From Alphaproteobacteria bacterium UBA6324 (GTDB lineage: Bacteria; Pseudomonadota; Alphaproteobacteria; CAAGCB01; CAG-977), in NCBI GenBank assembly GCA_002439085.1, contig DJSW01000012.1, positions 13,668 through 77,667 of the forward strand: 64,000 bases of DNA. The letters run 5' to 3'. Below, one piece after another: positions 62,696-64,000 of the stretch. The notes beneath the pieces were generated by a model. The model made no database searches, was not told the DNA's origin, and saw only the letters and a program-made list of their open reading frames with translations. The position numbers were made by a program, and so were the translations under genes. The first letter of the stretch is position 1. Every line of letters begins with the position of its first letter.

Positions 62696-64000
62696 TTACA
62701 GCGGCGCGCAGGCCGCGGCCAGCCATTCGGCCGTCTGCGGATCGACCAGCGGCGAAATGATGCGGCGGATGCGGGCGTGATACCCGTCCAGCCACGCTTT
62801 TTCTCGCGGGGTCAGCTGCGTTTTGTCGATCAGCCGCCGGTCGAACGGGGCAAGGCTGAGCGTCGAAAGCCCCAGCGTTTTCATTTCCGATCCTTCGGTC
62901 GGGGGCAGGGGTTCGACCATGACGACGTTTTCCAAACGGATGCCGAACGCGTCGGGTTTGTAATACCCCGGTTCGTTGGAAATCAGCATCCCCGGCATCA
63001 GCGCGATCCGGCCGCCGCCGCGCGAAATCCGCTGCGGGCCTTCGTGCACCGACAGATAGCTACCGACGCCGTGTCCCGTCCCGTGGGCGAAATCGACGCC
63101 GTCGCGCCACAAAAACTGGCGCGCCAGAATGTCCAGCTGCGATCCGGTCGTCCCTTCGGGAAAGGCGATCGTCGCAATGGCGATGTGGCCTTTTAAAACT
63201 TGCGTGAACCGTTTCTTTTCCAACGCGGAAACGTTGCCGACGGCGATTGTGCGCGTGATGTCCGTCGTGCCGTCCAGATATTGCGCCCCCGTGTCGATTA
63301 AAAACATCGCGTCGCGCCGGATCGGAGAATCATTCTTGCCGCCCGTGTGATAATGGATGTAGGCGGCGTTTTTGCCCGACGCCGCGATGGTCGCGAAGCT
63401 TTCGCCGCGGTACAGCGGGTTATCCCGACGGAATTCGTCGATTTTACGCACGGCGTCCGTTTCGGTCAACCGGCCGGTCGGCGCTTCTTTGTCGAACCAG
63501 CACAGGAAACGGCACATGGCGATGCCGTCTTTGACATGGGCGTTGACCGCGCCGTCGCGTTCCGTGATGTTTTTGCAGGCTTTGCGGATCAGGCACGGGT
63601 CTTCTTTGGCGTGGACGGTCGCCCCCGCGGCGGACAGGCGTTCGTAAATCCACGCGGGCGACAAGGCCATGTCCAGCTGGACGCGCGCCTTTTGTATGCC
63701 CAAAGCGTCCAGCGTGACGCCCAGCAGGTCGGGCGATTTCGTTTCCACCAGTTTGCTGAGGTGCGGGCGCAGGTCGTCCGTGATTTTCGCCGGATCAACG
63801 AACCAATCCAGCGCGCCGTTTTTATACAGAACGGCAAACGATTGAACGACCGGAATGAACGGAATGTCGCGGCCGCGCACGTTCAGCAGCCACGCGATGG
63901 ATTCGGGCGCCGTCAAAACCAGCGCGTCATCCTGATCGACGCCCAGCGCCGCCGTCACGTCCGCGATTTTGGCCGTGCTGTCTGCTCCGGTGTATTTTTC
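62696..64000 (-). CDS. pepP: Xaa-Pro aminopeptidase (M24), partial
   Basis: The C-terminal 434 residues of an M24B metallopeptidase are present, and the reading frame stays open to the window's right edge, so the start lies outside. An inactive creatinase-like domain precedes the pita-bread fold. Metal ligands are visible: Asp in FLIDTGAQYLDGTTDITRT, His in HGTGHGVGSYLSVHEGP, Glu in ISNEPGYY, and the later Glu in RLENVVMVEP. It trims N-terminal X-Pro peptides. It is just upstream of trkH on the minus strand with a nine-base gap. Confidence 0.93.
   Translation of the reverse strand, partial: EKYTGADSTAKIADVTAALGVDQDDALVLTAPESIAWLLNVRGRDIPFIPVVQSFAVLYKNGALDWFVDPAKITDDLRPHLSKLVETKSPDLLGVTLDALGIQKARVQLDMALSPAWIYERLSAAGATVHAKEDPCLIRKACKNITERDGAVNAHVKDGIAMCRFLCWFDKEAPTGRLTETDAVRKIDEFRRDNPLYRGESFATIAASGKNAAYIHYHTGGKNDSPIRRDAMFLIDTGAQYLDGTTDITRTIAVGNVSALEKKRFTQVLKGHIAIATIAFPEGTTGSQLDILARQFLWRDGVDFAHGTGHGVGSYLSVHEGPQRISRGGGRIALMPGMLISNEPGYYKPDAFGIRLENVVMVEPLPPTEGSEMKTLGLSTLSLAPFDRRLIDKTQLTPREKAWLDGYHARIRRIISPLVDPQTAEWLAAACAPL

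Overview
The window looks like the chromosome of an uncultured, flagellated alphaproteobacterium, probably a host- or gut-associated relative of the Rhodospirillales. This rests on lineage markers seen together: TrcR (DUF1013) beside GapR (DUF2312), FlbT with a flagellin, HisZ next to PurA, a bactofilin with an M23 peptidase, and the circularly permuted ATP-grasp/alpha-E/transglutaminase pair. The taxonomic placement is inference; no rRNA is present. The DNA is GC-rich and gene-dense, except for an AT-rich patch at about 1.3-2.1 kb.

Layout. 0-2.5 kb: the 3' end of an unknown gene, an alpha/beta hydrolase, tRNA-Ala(GGC), then a decayed patch holding 10-bp tandem repeats, foldable sequence, a frameshifted small gene and a 3' fragment of pyruvate kinase. 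2.5-13.8 kb: a Cys-rich secreted protein, the flagellar hook gene, aroQ-accB-accC, gltB with a small PQ-loop-like membrane protein, ferritin, and a lysine 2,3-aminomutase. 13.8-18.8 kb: a type IV prepilin with a possible operator, a CofE-like ligase with a DHFR-like reductase, and a polar amino acid ABC importer whose binding domain appears circularly permuted and fused to the permease. 18.8-23.8 kb: cell division and envelope genes (ftsB, pgpA, M23 peptidase, bactofilin), trcR-gapR, a lipoprotein and a lone LuxR-type HTH. 23.8-37.8 kb: tsaC, a ZntB/CorA transporter, pepA, an MsbA-like exporter, a threonine-synthase-like protein lacking its PLP lysine, flbT-flagellin, the transglutaminase/ATP-grasp pair, a membrane protein and a nuclease.

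37.8-56 kb is almost entirely plus-strand. Alpha-2-macroglobulin and PBP1C form the classic periplasmic defence/repair pair, followed by a U32 peptidase. After a promoter comes a likely eight-gene transcript: two lipoproteins, acnB, an unusual ~593-residue isocitrate dehydrogenase-like protein, gltA, a Fic-MerR fusion with a ruined Fic motif, and an M32 carboxypeptidase. From acnB onward start and stop codons overlap, so the first three steps of the TCA cycle are coupled to a putative regulator. 56-64 kb: hisZ-purA, a membrane-anchored degenerate protein kinase with a membrane partner, a TrkH-type potassium transporter, and an Xaa-Pro aminopeptidase cut by the window edge.

Most promising for something new: the permuted binding-domain/permease fusion, the pseudo-Fic-MerR protein inside the TCA operon together with its divergent IDH, the lysine-less PLP-fold protein, and the degenerate kinase.
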